Origin: an uncultured Myxococcales bacterium
Lineage (GTDB): Bacteria; Myxococcota_A; Polyangia; Polyangiales; Polyangiaceae
Assembly: GCA_937949945.1 (NCBI GenBank)
Contig: CALFEQ010000166.1
Span: 1-28,730 of the forward strand
Direction of reading: 5' to 3'
DNA length: 28,730 bases
Numbering within the stretch: the first letter of the stretch is position 1; each line of letters starts with the position of its first letter. The notes under the pieces were generated by a model. It saw only the letters and a list, made by a program, of their open reading frames with translations, did no database searches and was not told the DNA's origin. Positions 15,601-23,107 of this stretch are shown in pieces. The position numbers and the translations under genes are program-made.

Positions 15601-16861
15601 TGCCGACGTGCGGCGTGCCTTGGGGCTCGGCCGCCGTGGGCAACAGCTCGTCCGGGATCGGGATGCCCGTCGGCGGCGTGACCGGCTTCTGCACGACGCA
15701 CTTGGAGGGCGGCTGCGGGAGGACGCCGCCGACCATGCCGAGCGTGATCCCGTTCGCCGTGCGGCCTTGGCCGTTCGGATCGAGGCCGGGCGCGGGCTGC
15801 ATCGCTCCGAAGGACGCGAGGGCGAAGTCGAGGCCGCCCTCGGTGCCCGGCGAGATGCTCGCGAGCAGGCCGCCGAGCTCGATGTGCGCGTCGGTCCCGA
15901 GGAGCATCGGCACGCACTTGTCCTTCGCGGTGTCGTAGACGCAGTACTTGCCGCTACCGTCCGGCGACGAGCCCGTCGGGCACGACGGGACGAGCGTCGG
16001 GTTCGGCTTCGTGCAGAGCTGGTCGCGGAGCAGGTTCTTGACCTGGCCCTCGAGGCCGCCTTTGAGCGAGTTGACGACGCGATCCTTGATGAAGGACCAA
16101 TTGAGGAGCGTCTCGCACCAGTTGTCCGGCAGCGCGCCGCAGGTGGCGCAGAGCCGGATGTCTCCCGGCTGAATTGCGCTGAGGTCGATCGACGCGGCAT
16201 CGACGTCGATCTTCGAGTAGCCGGTGCGCGGCGCCGTCGTCTCCGCGACGATGGGGATCGTCACGGTCACGGGGAGCTGCTTCGCCTGCACGACCGGCTT
16301 CTCGTTGTTGCACGTGGCGTTCGCGCCGTAGCCGACGTGAACCGTCGCCGAGACCGGATCGGTGATGGAGACTGGCGTGTCGTCGAGCTTGAGCGGGATG
16401 ACCGCCTTGACCGTGATGGCGTTCGGCTTGACGGCGTCGATCTGGAACTGCGCGCTGCCGATGTTCGCGGAGGCCACGCAGCGCGGCGGGTTCGCCTCTG
16501 CGTTCGGACCGCCGGGGCAGAAGCTGCCTTTGACGTCCGGCTGAATACACAGCGGACAGAACCCGATCGTGAACGCGTCCTGCACCTCGAACGGCGTCTC
16601 GGGGATCTCGAGGCTCACCGTCCCGTTCCGAGCGTTCATCAGACTGGCGGCGACCGGCCCGAGCTCCTTCTCGACGAGGTCGAGGCCTTGGCGCGAGATG
16701 CGCACCGACGCGGCGTTCTCGACGGCCTTGTCCGCAGGGAAGCCGCCGGGCAGGGGAGTCATGCCGGCGCATCCTCCGCATCCTCCACACCCGCCGCCGC
16801 TGCAGGAGGCGACGAGGAGGAAGAACAGGACGGCGAAGAGATGGCGGAAACGACCAAGCAT
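12647..16861 (-). CDS. 1404-aa lipoprotein with an internal MYXO-CTERM-like segment
   Basis: One uninterrupted frame. Residues 1-20 are a lipoprotein signal (L-L-V-A-S-C, Cys20), then a Gly/Cys-rich tether. Residues 35 to about 740 form a long beta-rich, Cys-containing region, and about 745-850 looks Ig-like (Y-V-I-D-T-L-A-P, then W-D-L-V, ending E-V-R-D-E-E-G-N-V-G). Residues 851-886 match the tripartite MYXO-CTERM signal: G-C-G-C-T-T-P-G, a hydrophobic segment, then R-R-R. This signal normally ends a protein, but here the frame continues. A second hydrophobic segment ending in Cys916 follows, then about 490 residues of beta-propeller-like repeats with a Cys-rich insert. A GTG at 14194 could start a separate 515-aa lipoprotein. 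GAGGAGGAG before the ATG at 16861 is a strong ribosome site. Function is unknown. Confidence 0.85.
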   Translation of the reverse strand: MLGRFRHLFAVLFFLLVASCSGGGCGGCGGCAGMTPLPGGFPADKAVENAASVRISRQGLDLVEKELGPVAASLMNARNGTVSLEIPETPFEVQDAFTIGFCPLCIQPDVKGSFCPGGPNAEANPPRCVASANIGSAQFQIDAVKPNAITVKAVIPLKLDDTPVSITDPVSATVHVGYGANATCNNEKPVVQAKQLPVTVTIPIVAETTAPRTGYSKIDVDAASIDLSAIQPGDIRLCATCGALPDNWCETLLNWSFIKDRVVNSLKGGLEGQVKNLLRDQLCTKPNPTLVPSCPTGSSPDGSGKYCVYDTAKDKCVPMLLGTDAHIELGGLLASISPGTEGGLDFALASFGAMQPAPGLDPNGQGRTANGITLGMVGGVLPQPPSKCVVQKPVTPPTGIPIPDELLPTAAEPQGTPHVGIALSGRFLDYAFTSVYNSGLLCLGVSTEQFDMLKTGLLSFVVPSMKTLTFEQEDAAAAIVVRPQEPPAVTIGGGTDPNADPLLLVTIPKLSLDFYVWSFDRFARVFTYTADLTVPATLQTAKGPGGANTGIVPSLGEIKIANGSVSNADVLLMDDPKIVAGAVSGIFGTVSKQLVGSGFSPIDIGSSVDSLGLQLQVDEIRKLTKGSDDFVGVFATLAKKESAATVEVDTRARLVDKRVWPEHMQPSTYRRDKLPELEVELSSSLDDKKHLVEYSWWIDNGTRSPWATAERLGMTDARTIVIKDDQLFLQGRHVLRVAARLVGAPETEDATPAEIPYVIDTLAPFVRVAEEAGAVRVEAWDLVSAKESLVARYRFDDGDWTDWRPASELSRIDASGAATIEVEVRDEEGNVGTVRQALIRGRADPTIVAAGSGCGCTTPGTDGGRGGLLALAATLGALALVALRRRGGAVGGSRATTRAGIALGAIGAVAATSQGCSCGSEGEPPNSGCGADCNQECLTGLAIGQPGAYLSVAKAKDGTIWAAGYNDALLSEGDSYLWGDLVVGKYDLGKQEVDWETVDGIPERTDGTCPVFEPHGWRRGETDSGDNVGRWASIQLSTNDQPMVSYYDDTHNRLKFAVNDGGGWKVFVLREQPGADIGKYSKMVLVDGKPAVAFMQLEPGDNGRTRSKIVLARSKKELPQGPEDFAFEDVAVDDDGPCRADSCGPGEACIKETGACMKTVGGCPESCGDSAACVTKDDKAQCLAKMGSVETYPRGLGAYISMAVAPNGRLGIVAYDGYHGNLLAFVDDGSVPWQRVILDGETGNRADKTAIDTGDVGIAASLAIDSSGTWHVSYVNGIDESLRYVSFADGKPGRPEIVDDGSSVDGKPHPDGKHLVGDDSAIRVDGDVITIFYSDSTSLGLRRATGTRKPSSSGHEWELRSIDQPNKWVAFPAIVPDDDRIAVWWRQTTRSSKTVEGNVLVLSP

Positions 16862-17106
16862 GCGAGACTCCTCCTCGTAACCGCGCGCTGGCGGGCGAGC
16901 GACCCCGTTCCCTCGGTTCATTCTGACAGGAACGAAATCGGCCACCACACCTCCACCAGGGCGAGGCCCCGGCAACCCCTCAGGCGGGCGAGCCTTAGCA
17001 CGCGGCACCGCACAGGACCGCGGAAATCTGCAAAGAACCGAGTGCCTTGCCTCCGTCCGAGGCGAGATGGACGGCGATGTAGGTACGGCGTCGGGCGGCG
17101 ACCGGA
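16862..17106. other. Noncoding gap, probable 5' region of the long lipoprotein gene
   Basis: 245 bases lie between two minus-strand genes. The part next to 16861 carries the GAGGAGGAG ribosome site of the long lipoprotein gene. The rest is GC-rich with no convincing ORF, and I could not fit it to a riboswitch class. A promoter is expected here but no -10/-35 pair stands out. Confidence 0.5.
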
Positions 17107-18243
17107 TCAGGGATCGGCCGCGTCCGCCGACGCGTCGTCCGGTACGTCGGCGTCGGCTCCCGCGTCGGCGGGCTCGCCCGTCGTCGCCCCCGAGCAGCCC
17201 TCGACCACGCCCTGGCCGTCGAAGATCTTCACGGCGCTCGCCGCGAAGGTGGCGGCGAGCCACACGCTGTCCTGGCAGCTCCCGGGCTGCTCGTCCTCCG
17301 AGCAGTAGTCGCCGCGGAACTGGATCTTTCCGCTGTCGTCGCGCGCGCAGGTCGTGCCCTGCTCCGACGCGAGGAAGGCGCAGAGCGACTTGTCGTTCAG
17401 GTCGCGGATTTTGACCGTGTCGGCCTGCTCGAGCGTGATGTAGCCGCCGAGCGCGCCGGCCGTCCGCCACTTCGGGCAGAGCTCGCGGTCCTCGGCGCAC
17501 GACGGATCGAGCGCCGCGGCGTTGAACGACCCGATGCAGTTGCCGTCCGGCGAGAGCGTGACCTCTTCGATGCGCGCGCCGCGGATGGGCAGGATGATGG
17601 CGCTCGAGAGCTGGTCGGACAGGAAGATCGGGATGTTGATGTCCGCGCGCTCCGTCGACCGGAACGTGCTCCCGGTCATCTCGATCTTCACCGTGACCGG
17701 CTCGATCTTCGTGCCGTTCAGCTCGAAGCTCGCGAAGCAGAAGCCCTGACCGAAGGGATCGGCCGCCGGCGGCGCGCCGCCCGTGATCACGGTGCCGGCC
17801 TTCTTGTCGACGCGCAGGAGCCACGTGAAAAGACCCTTGCCCTTCTCCGCGCAGCTCGGCTCCGCGAGGTCGATGCCGCTGTTGACGACCGTGTTCTGGA
17901 TGAAGGGCCCCGCGAGCGCCGGAGGGGCGGCGATGTTCAGGCGGCGGAGCCGGAGGTCGACGACGTCCTTCCCCTCGTTGTTCGCGAGGGGCAGGCACGT
18001 CGATTTCGAGCCGCACCTCGCCTCGTCGATCTCGCAGCCGGGGACGGGGGCGCACGAGTTCAGCGAGTCGTCGCAGTCGGGCGCCGGCAGCTCGCCCGGC
18101 TTCGCCTCGCACGCGCCGCCGCCGCCCACGATCTTTCCGGGCGGCGTGCGCCTGTGCTCGTCGTCGCACGCGAGCGCGACGAGGCCGATCGCCGATGCCG
18201 CGACGGCCACGAGGACTGCGGAACGTGCGACCCCGATCCTCAT
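17107..18243 (-). CDS. Cys-rich lipoprotein of unknown function
   Basis: A 378-aa protein with a lipoprotein signal (hydrophobic core, L-V-A-L-A-C, Cys26). A Gly-rich linker and a cysteine-dense stretch follow (C-E-A, D-C-D-D, S-C-A-P, G-C-E-I, R-C-G-S, T-C-L-P within residues 45-85), then a beta-rich domain of about 270 residues with spaced cysteines. The tail is an Asp/Ala-rich run (A-D-A-G-A-D-A-D-V). The start overlaps the end of the kinase gene as ATGA, so the two are probably coupled, though no functional link is obvious. The next gene on the same strand, after a 245-base gap, is another large Cys-rich lipoprotein, and the two may be related in role. Confidence 0.85.
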   Translation of the reverse strand: MRIGVARSAVLVAVAASAIGLVALACDDEHRRTPPGKIVGGGGACEAKPGELPAPDCDDSLNSCAPVPGCEIDEARCGSKSTCLPLANNEGKDVVDLRLRRLNIAAPPALAGPFIQNTVVNSGIDLAEPSCAEKGKGLFTWLLRVDKKAGTVITGGAPPAADPFGQGFCFASFELNGTKIEPVTVKIEMTGSTFRSTERADINIPIFLSDQLSSAIILPIRGARIEEVTLSPDGNCIGSFNAAALDPSCAEDRELCPKWRTAGALGGYITLEQADTVKIRDLNDKSLCAFLASEQGTTCARDDSGKIQFRGDYCSEDEQPGSCQDSVWLAATFAASAVKIFDGQGVVEGCSGATTGEPADAGADADVPDDASADAADP

Positions 18244-19172
18244 TCGGGCAAGGTGACCGGCCCGCCGGTCTCGACGAGCTTCGTGAAGGCGTCCATGCGC
18301 AGCGCGAGGTCCTTCGGTCCGACGTCGAGAAGGCGCTTCGGCCCGATGCCCTCGACGCAGAACGATCCGAGCGCGGAGCCGAAGTAGATCGCGCGGCGGA
18401 TGGTCTGGTGATCGACCTGGCCGACGCGGGCGATGTAGCCGATGAGACCTCCGGCGAACGAGTCGCCCGCGCCCGTCGGATCGAGCACCTCCTCGAGCGG
18501 GTAGCCCGGCGCGAAGAACACGCCCGCATCGTCGAAGTAGAGGGCGCCGTACTCGCCGCGCTTCACGATGAGGCGCGACGGGCCGCGCTTGCGGATGTCG
18601 GCCGCCGCCTTCACGAGGTTGTGGATGCCCGTGAGATCGCGCGCCTCCTCGTCGTTGATGACGAGCATGTCGATCTTCGAGAGGACCTGGGCGAGCAGCT
18701 TCGGCTCTCCCTTGATCCAGAAGTTCATCGTGTCCGCCATCACGAGCGTCGGCTTCTCGACCTGCGCGAGGACCTCGAGCTGGAGGGCAGGGTGGATGTT
18801 GCCGAGGAGCACGAAGGGCGTGTCCCGGAACGCCTCCGGGATCTTCGGACGGAAGTCCGCGAAGACGTTGAGCTGCGTGTCGAGCGTCGTGCGGCTCGCG
18901 AGGTCCTGGGAGTACCGCCCGCGCCAGCGGAAGGTCTTCCCGTTCGCGCGCTCGACGCCGGAGGTGTCGACGCCACGCCGCTTGAGGTCCTCGAGGACGG
19001 CGCTCGGGAAATCGGTCCCCACCACGCCGACGAGGCGGACGGGCGTGAGGAGCGACGCGCAGATCGACGAGTACGTGGCGGCGCCGCCGAGCACGTCGTT
19101 GAACGTTCCGGTCGGCATCTCGAGGTCGTCGAACGCGAGGGAGCCGACGATGAGGGCGGGGCTCTTCTTCAT
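18240..19172 (-). CDS. PfkB-family carbohydrate/nucleoside kinase
   Basis: A 310-aa ribokinase-fold kinase. The N-terminal G-S-L-A-F-D-D-L and G-G-A-A-T-Y-S glycine pair bind the substrate, and the C-terminal D-P-T-G-A-G-D-S-F-A-G-G (near residues 240-251) contains the catalytic Asp and the anion hole. N-D-E-E-A-R-D-L and I-V-K-R-G-E-Y-G-A are typical of the family. Substrate cannot be fixed from sequence; adenosine, ribose or another sugar are all possible. Its neighbour upstream is methylthioadenosine phosphorylase, which hints at nucleoside salvage. A TAGGCT box lies 9 bases before the ATG and a strong hairpin separates it from the phosphorylase gene, so it may have its own promoter. Its stop overlaps the following lipoprotein start by 4 bases. 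Confidence 0.9.
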   Translation of the reverse strand: MKKSPALIVGSLAFDDLEMPTGTFNDVLGGAATYSSICASLLTPVRLVGVVGTDFPSAVLEDLKRRGVDTSGVERANGKTFRWRGRYSQDLASRTTLDTQLNVFADFRPKIPEAFRDTPFVLLGNIHPALQLEVLAQVEKPTLVMADTMNFWIKGEPKLLAQVLSKIDMLVINDEEARDLTGIHNLVKAAADIRKRGPSRLIVKRGEYGALYFDDAGVFFAPGYPLEEVLDPTGAGDSFAGGLIGYIARVGQVDHQTIRRAIYFGSALGSFCVEGIGPKRLLDVGPKDLALRMDAFTKLVETGGPVTLPE

Positions 19173-19181
19173 TGCCGGCGC

Positions 19182-19187
19182 AGCCTA
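19182..19187 (-). promoter_or_regulatory. -10-like box TAGGCT before the PfkB kinase
   Basis: TAGGCT (minus strand) ends 9 bases before the ATG at 19172, without a Shine-Dalgarno. It suggests a short or absent leader. No good -35 is seen. Confidence 0.4.
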
Positions 19188-19220
19188 ATACCTCGACCCC
19201 ATGAAAGCGAGGGGAAGCTC

Positions 19221-19252
19221 GAGGCTCGGGACGGGCGAGGGGCCCGAGCCTC
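19221..19252 (-). terminator. 10-bp hairpin between phosphorylase and kinase genes
   Basis: GAGGCTCGGG (19221-19230) and CCCGAGCCTC (19243-19252) form a perfect 10-bp stem with a 12-base loop, 40 bases after the phosphorylase stop. On the minus strand a pyrimidine-rich stretch with a few T residues follows. It is the strongest terminator candidate in the window; it could also be an attenuator for the kinase. Confidence 0.55.
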
Positions 19253-19292
19253 CCTGCACGGCTTCCGTCCGCCGGAAAATCGCCTCGATCTC

Positions 19293-20150
19293 TCAGGGCT
19301 CGCCGAGCAGCCACCCGAGCCGCGCCTTCGTCTCCGGCGGGACGAGGTTCGGCGCGGTCATGATCGCGCCGCGGGAGGCCCCGTGCGCGATGCTCTTCGT
19401 CGGGTCGGGGAGGGCGGAGGCGAGCTCCACGAGGGTCTTCTTCGCGAAGGCCACGTTCGCCTTCATGGTCGCGACCACCTGCTCGACCGTGACCGCGTCG
19501 TGGCCCTCGTGCCAGCAGTCGTAGTCCGTGGCGAGCGCGAGCGTGGCGAACGGCAGCTCGGCCTCACGGGCGAGCTTCGCTTCGGGCATCGAGGTCATGC
19601 CGATGACGGACACGCCCCAGCTCCGGTACACGTGGCTCTCGGCGCGGGTCGAGAACTGCGGGCCTTCGATGCACACGTACGTGCCGCCGCGATGCACCTT
19701 GGCGCCCGCCCGCGCGGCCGCGTCCGCGACGGCGCTCGCGAGGAGCTTGCACACCGGATCGGCGAACGGCACGTGACCGGCGATGCCGTCCTCGAAGAAG
19801 GTCGAGATGCGCCGCTTCGTCAGGTCGATGAACTGATCCGGCACGACGAGGTGCCCCGGCTCGATCTCCTCCTTCATCGAGCCGACGGCGCTGACGCTCA
19901 CGAGGTGCGTCGCTCCCGCCTTCTTCAGGGCGCAGACGTTCGCCCGGAAGTTGATCTGGTGCGGCGGGATACGGTGGCCGCGGCCGTGACGCGGCAAGAA
20001 GACGAGCGTCGTGCCGTTCGGGAGCGTCCCCTTCACGAGCACGTCGCTCGGGCGCCCGAACGGGGTGTCGACCTCGAGCTCCTTCACGTCGCGGAGGCCT
20101 TCCATCTCGTAGAGTCCACTGCCGCCGAGGACGCCCAGTGTGTAGCTCAT
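19293..20150 (-). CDS. mtnP: S-methyl-5'-thioadenosine phosphorylase
   Basis: A 285-aa enzyme that splits methylthioadenosine with phosphate into adenine and methylthioribose-1-phosphate, part of methionine salvage. Marks in order are G-G-S-G-L-Y (9-14), P-R-H-G-R-G-H, P-P-H-Q-I-N-F-R-A-N, S-V-S-A-V-G-S-M, C-I-E-G-P-Q-F-S-T-R-A-E-S, G-M-T-S-M-P-E and A-T-D-Y-D-C-W. The paired Asp of the last motif favours adenine nucleosides over guanosine/inosine phosphorylases. Length fits the trimeric MTAP class (human enzyme 283 aa). An alternative upstream ATG would add 4 residues. It is transcribed divergently from lgt, and a strong hairpin follows it. Confidence 0.93.
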   Translation of the reverse strand: MSYTLGVLGGSGLYEMEGLRDVKELEVDTPFGRPSDVLVKGTLPNGTTLVFLPRHGRGHRIPPHQINFRANVCALKKAGATHLVSVSAVGSMKEEIEPGHLVVPDQFIDLTKRRISTFFEDGIAGHVPFADPVCKLLASAVADAAARAGAKVHRGGTYVCIEGPQFSTRAESHVYRSWGVSVIGMTSMPEAKLAREAELPFATLALATDYDCWHEGHDAVTVEQVVATMKANVAFAKKTLVELASALPDPTKSIAHGASRGAIMTAPNLVPPETKARLGWLLGEP

Positions 20151-20214
20151 GCACCCCCGCATAGCCGGCTTCGAGCGGCGCGTCGAGGCTGGTATCGTCG
20201 GGCTGCGACCTCGC

Positions 20215-21153
20215 ATGCGCCCCGAGCTCTTCCGCCTCTTCGACGTCGGCTTCCCCTCGTACTTCGTCCTCCTGCTCTCGGGGTTCCTCTTCGCGACGGC
20301 GCTCGGCGTGCTCTGGGCGCGCCGCATCGGGCTCGACGCGGACGTCATCGTCGACCTCGGCCTCGCCATGCTCCTCGCGGGCGTCGCCGGCGGGCGCATC
20401 CTCCACGTGATCGCCGACGGTCACTTCATGGAGTACGTCCACCTGTGCACCGATCCGTCGAAGGTCGACTGGCCGTTCGACCGGGCCGAGTGCATCTCAC
20501 CGATGTACGACGGCGTGTGGGACGCCGAGCGCGGCGTCTGCCACCCGAAGAACCGCGACTGCTTCGCGTGGGCGAAGTTCTGGGCCGGGGGCCTCACGTA
20601 CTACGGCGGCTTCATCGGCGCGACGGTCGCCGCCGTGTTCCTCCTGCGGCGCGATCGGTTCCCGTTCTGGAAGGCCGCGGACATGGCGGGCTTCGCGATC
20701 CCGATGGGGCTCACGTTCGGCCGCATGGGCTGCCTTCTCGCTGGCTGCTGCTTCGGCGCGCCCACTTCTCTGCCGTGGGGGCTCTCGTTCCCTCCGCGCA
20801 GCCCCGCGAGCGACGCCCAGGCGAAGGAGCACATCATCGCGAGCGCGCGGATGTGGAGCGAGCCTGTGCATCCTACACAGATCTACGAGTCGGCCGCGTC
20901 GCTCGCGATCGCGTTCGTCTGCCTGTACGTCGTGCTCCCGCGCAAGCGCTACGACGGTCAGGTGTTCGCCGCGTCGCTCGTGCTCTACGCCGTCGCGAGG
21001 TTCGTGCTCGAGTTCTTGCGACGGGACGATCGCGGCGGCCTCTTCGGTCTCTCGACGTCGCAGCTCATCGGCTTCGGGCTCGTCGCGGCCGCGCTCGTCA
21101 TCCACCGGACGCTGGGCCGGCGTCCGGCCGAGCCGGCCGCCGCCGCGGCTTGA
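20215..21153 (+). CDS. lgt: Prolipoprotein diacylglyceryl transferase
   Basis: A 312-aa inner-membrane enzyme that adds diacylglycerol to the lipobox Cys of prolipoproteins, the first step for the many lipoproteins encoded here. Family marks are G-G-R-I-L near 59-63, F-W-A-G-G-L-T-Y-Y-G-G-F-I-G (122-135), F-G-R-M-G-C-L-L-A-G-C-C-F-G (168-181), H-P-T-Q-I-Y-E, and several membrane helices. A non-helical insertion at about 78-120, containing four cysteines (78, 93, 109, 116), precedes the W-A-G-G motif and should face the periplasm. The start at 20215 is preferred because the protein begins directly before the first helix; an ATG at 20149 would add 22 charged residues and overlap the divergent gene. 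A TATCGT box lies 16 bases upstream. Confidence 0.92.
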   Translation: MRPELFRLFDVGFPSYFVLLLSGFLFATALGVLWARRIGLDADVIVDLGLAMLLAGVAGGRILHVIADGHFMEYVHLCTDPSKVDWPFDRAECISPMYDGVWDAERGVCHPKNRDCFAWAKFWAGGLTYYGGFIGATVAAVFLLRRDRFPFWKAADMAGFAIPMGLTFGRMGCLLAGCCFGAPTSLPWGLSFPPRSPASDAQAKEHIIASARMWSEPVHPTQIYESAASLAIAFVCLYVVLPRKRYDGQVFAASLVLYAVARFVLEFLRRDDRGGLFGLSTSQLIGFGLVAAALVIHRTLGRRPAEPAAAAA

Positions 21154-21229
21154 TCGCGACGCTCGACCACGAGCGCGTTCGGAACACACCTTGCGTCGAG
21201 CCAGGTCGCAACCCGGCCGGAGGACTGCC

Positions 21230-21805
21230 ATGCCGATGCGACTGTCCGAGCTCCATCCGTCGACCGTTCACTTCCCGATCGCGCTCGTCCCGCTCGCCGT
21301 CGGCGCCGACGCCGTGGGCTACTTCACCGGCAGCCGCCGTGCGCGAGAGATGGGCGAGACGTGCATCGTCGGCGCGGTGATCGCGGCCGCCGTGGCAGGC
21401 GTGTTCGGGCTCGTCGCTCAGGAGGAGGTCGAGCTCGACGACGCCGGCTACGACGTGCTCAAGACCCACCGCACGCTCAACCTCGGCGCGCTCGTCGCGC
21501 TCGGGACGATGGCCTATCTGCGCGTCCGGCGGAAGAAGCCCTCGCTCGGCTACGTCCTCGCCGGCATCGGCATGGTCGGGCTCGTCGCGGTGAGCGCGTA
21601 CCTCGGCGGCAAGCTGGTCTACGATCACGGCGCCGGCGTCGCGAAGACGCGCGGGCTCCATGGACGGGACCCGCAGCTCCGCATCGCCGACGCGCTCGCG
21701 GTCACCGCACGCGCCGCGAAGGACATCGGTAGGGGCGTCGTCCACGCGGCCAAAGACACGGCGAAGGGCGACATTCTGCCGGCGTTCGGCGCGAGGGCCG
21801 AGTAG
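21230..21805 (+). CDS. DUF2231-type membrane protein
   Basis: A 191-aa protein. Near its start is L-H-P-S-T-V-H-F-P-I-A-L-V-P-L-A, the H-P-x-x-x-H-F-P-I-A pattern of DUF2231, which may coordinate a metal or haem in the membrane. About four membrane helices follow (near 12-30, 42-62, 80-98 and 105-125), including G-Y-V-L-A-G-I-G-M-V-G-L-V-A, then a charged tail of about 60 residues with A-K-D-I-G-R-G-V-V-H-A-A-K-D. The ATG has GGAGG 7 bases upstream; an upstream start at 21191 would put charged residues first and is unlikely. The gene is not obviously linked to lgt, 76 bases upstream. Confidence 0.87.
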   Translation: MPMRLSELHPSTVHFPIALVPLAVGADAVGYFTGSRRAREMGETCIVGAVIAAAVAGVFGLVAQEEVELDDAGYDVLKTHRTLNLGALVALGTMAYLRVRRKKPSLGYVLAGIGMVGLVAVSAYLGGKLVYDHGAGVAKTRGLHGRDPQLRIADALAVTARAAKDIGRGVVHAAKDTAKGDILPAFGARAE

Positions 21806-22047
21806 ACGCGTCGTGCGCGAGGCGTTTTGCGCGGTTGAGACCTTGTGAACCGACCGGCGCCCGCGCGCCCGCGTCGGCGGGACCGAAGGACGAGCGAGAG
21901 GTTTCGCGAAGGGGGAAGGGGGCGTTCCGCGCGGAGCGTGACCGACGCTCATCGGCGTCCCATCGATCGAAGCGCGAGCCGACGAGGAATGCGGGTTGCT
22001 CGCTCGATCGACGCGGCTCCCGTGCGCCGTCGTTGGAGCTCGACGTC

Positions 22048-22422
22048 ATGGACATGGAACCCACGTACTTCCTCTTCTCCGGCAGGCTCTTCCACGCGTG
22101 CGCGGCGCCGTTCCTTTCGAACGCCTCGAACGCCCCGAAGCCCCACCGCGGCGAGAGCGCGACGCCGGAGCCGCCGCCGCCGCCGAGCCGCGGCGAAGGC
22201 GCGAGCGACGCGACGTCCTGGCAGCCCCGCCGTGGCGAGGACCCGGGGCCGACGGGGCCCGAGGGCGAGCCCGTCGGGGACTACGGCGACGAGGACGAAG
22301 ACGAGGACGAAGAGGAGTGCGTCCCGACGGAGCGCATGCCCGGTCTCGGCGCCACCCTCGTGCCCGATCGTGACGCCCCCGACGCCGAGCCGCTCGACCC
22401 GCGCGCGTACGAGCGGCACTGA
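22048..22422 (+). CDS. Pro-rich/acidic protein of unknown function
   Basis: A 124-aa protein beginning M-D-M-E-P-T-Y-F-L-F-S-G-R-L-F-H-A-C. A proline run (E-P-P-P-P-P-P-S) and an acidic tract of 12 Asp/Glu residues (D-E-D-E-D-E-D-E-E-E around residue 85) mark a mostly disordered protein. Codon use is strongly GC at third positions, which supports coding. GGAG lies about 9 bases before the ATG. The frame is open upstream to about 21835 but that part looks random. No family is recognised. Confidence 0.5.
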   Translation: MDMEPTYFLFSGRLFHACAAPFLSNASNAPKPHRGESATPEPPPPPSRGEGASDATSWQPRRGEDPGPTGPEGEPVGDYGDEDEDEDEEECVPTERMPGLGATLVPDRDAPDAEPLDPRAYERH

Positions 22423-22597
22423 CGCGCGGTTTTCCCCGAGGACAGGGGAGCCCGCGCGATCGCGTGAGGCATCCCATGTGCGACCGCGAGCCGATCCCGA
22501 TTGGAGACGCGCGGTGCGCCTTTTGAGACGCGGATTACGCCTTGCGCGTCGACGGCTGAGGTGTAAACGTTGCGCGCCACTAGAGGGGAGCGCCGCG

Positions 22598-22795
22598 ATG
22601 AATTCACCCAGCCTCATGCAGGATTCGCAGCGAGACGTCGTGGCCGCCGCTCTCGCGGCGCAGGCGATGGACCTGAACGAGCCGTGGTTCGACGAGCCGC
22701 CGAAGAGCACCCGGCGCTTCTCGAGCCGCCCGCCGCCGGTCGTGCACGTCGGCGAGTTCCTCGGCGACCCCGAAGTCGACGCGTGGCTGCGCTGA
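22598..22795 (+). CDS. 65-aa small protein of unknown function
   Basis: A short protein with GGGGAG 7 bases before the ATG. Its N-terminal half is helical (D-V-V-A-A-A-L-A-A-Q-A-M-D-L), then W-F-D-E-P-P, a basic Ser/Pro stretch, and an end V-V-H-V-G-E-F-L-G-D-P-E-V-D-A-W-L. The ribosome site and GC-biased codons support it as real. The sharp ends and conserved-looking tail suggest a small regulatory or adaptor protein, but no family is recognised. Confidence 0.6.
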   Translation: MNSPSLMQDSQRDVVAAALAAQAMDLNEPWFDEPPKSTRRFSSRPPPVVHVGEFLGDPEVDAWLR

Positions 22796-23107
22796 CGGCC
22801 TGACGGGCCGGCACCGCACGCGGGCGTGGGCGCGCGCGATCGCGTCGTTCGGTCGTCCGTGCGCGCGGAGGCGCCCTGATGCCTCCGGCGTCCGCGTGCG
22901 CCGAGCCGGGTGATCTGCTGGTGTCATCGCGTGGCGACGGGTGGATCCCGTCAGATCCTCCAGGGCGAACCAGATTATTCAATTTTTCAGTGCCTCGGAA
23001 CTCGCGTAACCAGGCGATTTTGCTGGAGAACGCCGGTATCTTCCGAGGTGGTTTGATGTGTGCAGAGGCCCGCTGCGTTGGGGCTCGGTCAACGCGGAGG
23101 GTCTTCG
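22796..23107. other. 312-base noncoding gap before the deacetylase gene
   Basis: No convincing gene. The stretch 22970-23060 is less GC-rich than its surroundings (with a short run ATTATTCAATTTTTC) and is the probable promoter region of the deacetylase gene, although no clear -10/-35 pair is seen. An ATG-led frame from 22879 runs into the deacetylase gene in another frame and is not credible. Confidence 0.5.

Noticed and set aside
16862..17106. Riboswitch upstream of the long lipoprotein gene
   Set aside because: The gap is GC-rich with some pairing potential, but I could not match the conserved core of any class I know.
12425..17308. A plus-strand open frame of 1627 codons opposite the long lipoprotein gene
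   Set aside because: Its product is nearly all Arg, Ala, Asp, Val and His without domain marks, as expected for the antisense of a GC-rich gene. The minus strand has a signal peptide, ordered modules and a strong ribosome site.
18195..21380. A plus-strand open frame of 1061 codons over the kinase, phosphorylase and lgt genes
   Set aside because: It runs antisense to two clear enzymes and out of frame through lgt, and the product has no recognisable family or composition.
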